From the NCBI GenBank assembly GCA_037389465.1, contig JAZARR010000230.1, forward strand, positions 5,039,501 to 5,103,500: a stretch of DNA of 64,000 bases, written 5' to 3'. This document shows, piece after piece, positions 60,255 through 64,000 of this stretch (its first letter is position 1; each line of letters starts with the position of its first letter). Source of the stretch: Baylisascaris procyonis. Lineage: Eukaryota; Nematoda; Chromadorea; Rhabditida; Ascarididae. The position numbers were made by a program, and so were the translations under genes. The notes below the pieces were generated by a model, which saw only the letters and a program-made list of their open reading frames with translations, had not been told where the DNA came from and searched no databases.

Positions 60255-63200
60255 GGGCATCGGGAATGCGACAGCGTTATGTGCGGGAAGGTTTGCGTGC
60301 GCCGTTCCAGTGTGTGATGGGTTTGCGCATTTTCGCATCACAGTAGCGATGAATGATCTCGGCTATCTTATTACGGAAAAAGCCCAAGCAGTGATTGCTT
60401 CTGCTAATCAAAGTGGGTATATACGATAAGAATTGATAAGATGATATGAGCACTCTAAACCTGAGACGGTGATTGAGCCCTCAAACCCCAGGCGCACTCT
60501 AGACTTGAGACAAACCTGAGGGCTTCGGGAATCCCAGTTTTGAATCCCAGGATGATTTGAATTGCTCCAACTGAGTGCAGGCGCAAGATTTAACTTCTTT
60601 GTTGAAATTCAGAATACTTGCAACTGCATGATGAAGTGTTTGTCATCGACATTTTGAATTATAACATCTGCAGAATTTCTATAAAAATGTTTTGATGTTT
60701 AGAATTTACGATGCTTTGATTGGTGTGAAGTTTTATAGCTTGATTAGACACTTCAGCCCGATATTTGGAAAGCTTTTCATAATGTGGTACCCACCTTCTT
60801 CAACAAAGGTTTATTCCAGACTATGGGACTCCTCAATGGACCTATAGAAGAGGCATTTGAACAACATAGGTCAAAACCGTCATTGAAAGTCAAACTTCTG
60901 ATCCAGACTATGTGAAAGTAGTTTTGTCATAAACAGCTGCGCTCTCCACTTTGCTTTTCTAGTTCTTTGTGGACTTCTATGTATTTCTAATCTCAATACG
61001 AATGAGAAAATACTCATGTTTGCTGACAATGTACAACAGTTATGCAGTGCCTTTTTGACGCATGACAAATTAATGAAAGCAAAAACAAATGAGGACTTGA
61101 AACTATCTTGTAGGTGGTTTGGGAGAGGCTCATCTGGCTACCTTCTCATAGTCTAAAAATAGTCTATTATCAATGGTCAATTTAGAATGGTCGATGGATA
61201 CGATACAGTCGTAATGCAGACATTATGCCTATAAGGGAGTTCCCAGGTGTTACTGTTACCCCGTTCTTCAACTTAAAGCAAGTACCATTCGTCAACTTAA
61301 AAGAATACTTTAGTAATATTTTATCAAACCGAAATCTTTCATATGAGTGGATATGATCAACAGCATTATGTTCAGTATTACGTGAAACTGCATTACCATT
61401 TGAAATGCGACCGATATATAGCAATGAAGTCATTTGTGCATACTGAAAGTAGATCATAAATTTATTTTCACAGAACAATGTCAATATTTATGACAAAACA
61501 TGAGAAGATATAAAAATATTCGCTATTTTATGTGCGCATATCAAAATTCAATTAGATCAAGTTCTCTACGTTGTACGGTGGTGTAAAACTATTCCACTGT
61601 GTATGTCTGGACATCATAAAGCGTTCTAGTATTCCATATAGGAATGCCGTTGTTGTGTAATTGGAGGAAACCGTTGCATATGCATTACAAATCGATATCT
61701 TGCTCGATGAAGTCGGTGAATCGTATTTCCTTGTTTCCATGAAAATATTCGTTTATTTTATTTATTTATTTTAATCGACAAAGCATTCATTACGAATAAA
61801 TATCTCTTCATATCGCTTCCGCTTCCGCTTAGGTGAGTTATGGTAGCGTGAAGGTTAGGGCTCAGGCTCGTCACCTGCCTATCGGATACTGACGAGTCGA
61901 TTCATTCTTGCTCCATTCAAGAGGAGAGCTCTGACTTGCTGCACCATCCTCGCCCCGATGAGGCCCTTGGTTGGAATGACTCGGTAGGACGAAGCCAAAG
62001 AGTCTGCTTGGTCATTAAGATAGTCTGCTTGGTCGTAAGATATGTCATAAGGAAATATAATGATAAAAGCACTCCGATGACAGTATCTTCACTGGCAGCC
62101 AGGATATAAGAAATCTAAACGGTGGCACACTCGAATAAATCGCATAATAATTTCAAAAGATGCACCACTCCGATGATCGCTATGAGCGAAGCATAACGAA
62201 CGTGCTGCATATAATATTCCTTGCTACAGATATCTGAAGTCTAAGTATGTGGTCAAAACATAAAACAAAATTGCCCATCAAGAATCTCTGGCTATTTCCA
62301 ATTTGCAAGCACGAATTTTTTCTGATTACCTGATTCTTTCATGCAATTTCTTCCATTGCCTAAGTATTTTTAACACATCAGTCAACTAGATTCAAAATTG
62401 GACTCCATTTTTTTCTGTTATATCCAGATAAGCTTTTCAAAATAATATCCACATTTTTTTCAAATAACTTGGTTCTATTACTATTCACAGCAACTCGATA
62501 TCACCGCAATAAAGCTAGAAATTATGGCGATAATTTATGCCTCTACTATAACTTCAGAGGGGTCCTAAATTCGAACACTTTCCTTCTTTGTCCTCAAAAC
62601 TTTAAATTTTATGAAATGAAACCCTCATTCGAACGATCACAGCTTATAATTCTTCCTATATATTAGAAATACTCATTGCATTGTCATAGGTCAGCGATTA
62701 CTTTCAAAACAGTTCTGCACAATTTACAAAAGAACATCGTGTAGTACACGAGTGTCACGAGAATGGAAAATACTAGTTTTTGGGAATCTAGTTCTATCAC
62801 GTGATTATTTCCTTTGACATGCTGACCCTTTTATATTACACTCTCATTTCTTTATTTAGTATACACAATATCGTTGCCATAAAAAGCATTCAAAACATAT
62901 TTCCCACCGCTTCAATAAAACAATTTTGAGCTGCCACCACATTTGGCACTCAAACCAAAGCACTGTCTCAATCAGCACTTAGAGCGTATATTTCCCGTTA
63001 ACAAGAGCATAATATTCCCCGTTAACAATGCAAAATGTTTAGATGCATCCATACAAAGAAGAAGTGGATGAGACCAAAATTCCATCGCACAGTGCAGGAA
63101 GCGTGGTGGCTTTTGGAACCTGTTAGTGGGATTTTCGAAAATTCTCGGAGGACCTTAGGTATGGGCCTTCGGACTTTTTTAAAACCCCTGAGACACACCT

Positions 63201-64000
63201 GAAAACGTGGGAATGCCCCGAGGTTCTGGCACTCTAACAGGTTCCGAGTGAGAACTCGTGGAGTCAAAATAATACTGATTCAGGCCAACGCCTTGGTTCA
63301 GTATTGACTGCAAGGCCATAGTTGAATGGATGCACGGTGACTGAGTGCTGATCGGCGTTCTCGTCGACTGGCGTTTGTGCTGTACCGCTTCTATAATGCC
63401 ATCTGAGCAAACACCACAACTGAGGCTTTATTGCTTCGAATGGAAATTTCTCTTTTTTTCTATGTTCCAAAATCTTCCTAATAGAACAAAAGGAAACATA
63501 GGAATATATCGAGTTGAAGACACTTGACTATCTGTGAGAGTCAACTTAAACTCTTGCACACACAGACGTGCACTTAGTGAGCACAGATGCACACAACACG
63601 TACAGACAGAAACATACATATATACAGACATAGGAACGAAGATACGAGTGTGTTTTTATACGCTTCTACACATTCACTTTGCAAAAAACATTTCGGAATC
63701 GTCATATCTTTGCGAACATACATGTGTTTTTGTGTGCCCGGTAAAGTTATTTAATTCTGATTCAGGATCAATGAGAAGTGGAATCGCGAAATTTGTTACA
63801 TATAATGTATATTAGACGCTGACCTCTTCAACCATATCTGAATTGAATGGAACTGAAGTGAATTGAATTGAACTGTTTATTTCTTGCGAGGAAGCATATG
63901 CGCACCTTTTGCGAACTTCATACAACCGACAATAGACAATTGGCGATTGGATGGAAACTGATGAACACAAGCATGACTCATTAAGTGCGATTTAAGGAAG
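60255..64000. other. Region downstream of the tRNA without recognised genes
   Basis: AT-rich sequence with short open frames lacking motifs or splice context. A GC-richer patch at 61,810-62,040 contains a doubled agtctgcttggtc (near 61,998 and 62,024) and may be a repeat. A short GAATTGAA-type simple repeat lies at about 63,840-63,875. Confidence 0.4.

Overview
The window looks like nuclear DNA of a clade V (strongylid or hookworm-like) nematode. Exons are small, introns end in TTTTCAG-type acceptors, possible spliced-leader acceptors lie just upstream of two start codons, (TA)n microsatellites are frequent, and degraded Penelope-like, CR1-like and Helitron elements are abundant. The taxon is inferred from style and protein content, because no organism-specific marker was tested.

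Region 1-7,047 has no confident gene; one signal-peptide-like minus-strand exon is possible near 3.4 kb. Region 7,068-19,082 is a plus-strand, 19-exon gene for an LRSAM1-type E3 ubiquitin ligase (leucine-rich repeats, long coiled coil, C-terminal C3HC4 RING, 693 aa). All intron phases close, but no SAM domain is visible. Region 22,147 to about 25,341 is a plus-strand gene for mitochondrial fission process protein 1 (MTFP1/MTP18), with a small open frame on the opposite strand just upstream. The ligase is a cytosolic ubiquitylation factor and MTFP1 is an inner mitochondrial membrane protein, so no shared pathway is implied.

Region 25.5-29.1 kb is poorly resolved. It holds a perfect 55-bp foldback (27.81-27.93 kb) and two minus-strand exons that would encode a type II membrane segment (28.45-28.82 kb). 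From 29.1 to 51.9 kb transposon remains dominate, nearly all on the minus strand. They are CR1-like LINE pieces (29.1-30.7 and 38.7-40.7 kb), Penelope-like elements with reverse transcriptase and GIY-YIG endonuclease (31.1-34.1 and 44.5-48.6 kb, plus a solo tail at 40.7-41.0 kb), and two Helitrons carrying an N-terminal Ulp1/C48 protease-like domain (41.0-43.4 and 48.6-51.9 kb). The elements interrupt one another: a Penelope tail cuts both the LINE and Helitron 1, and a head-to-head Penelope cluster truncates Helitron 2. A possible LTR-element leader lies at 36.7-38.4 kb.

Region 51.9-60.2 kb has only exon-like scraps. A tRNA-Gln(UUG) gene is at 60,183-60,254, and nothing is recognised after it. 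The main points for a second look are the protease-Helitron fusion, a hammerhead-like fold shared by four Penelope tails, the perfect foldback and the SAM-less LRSAM1.
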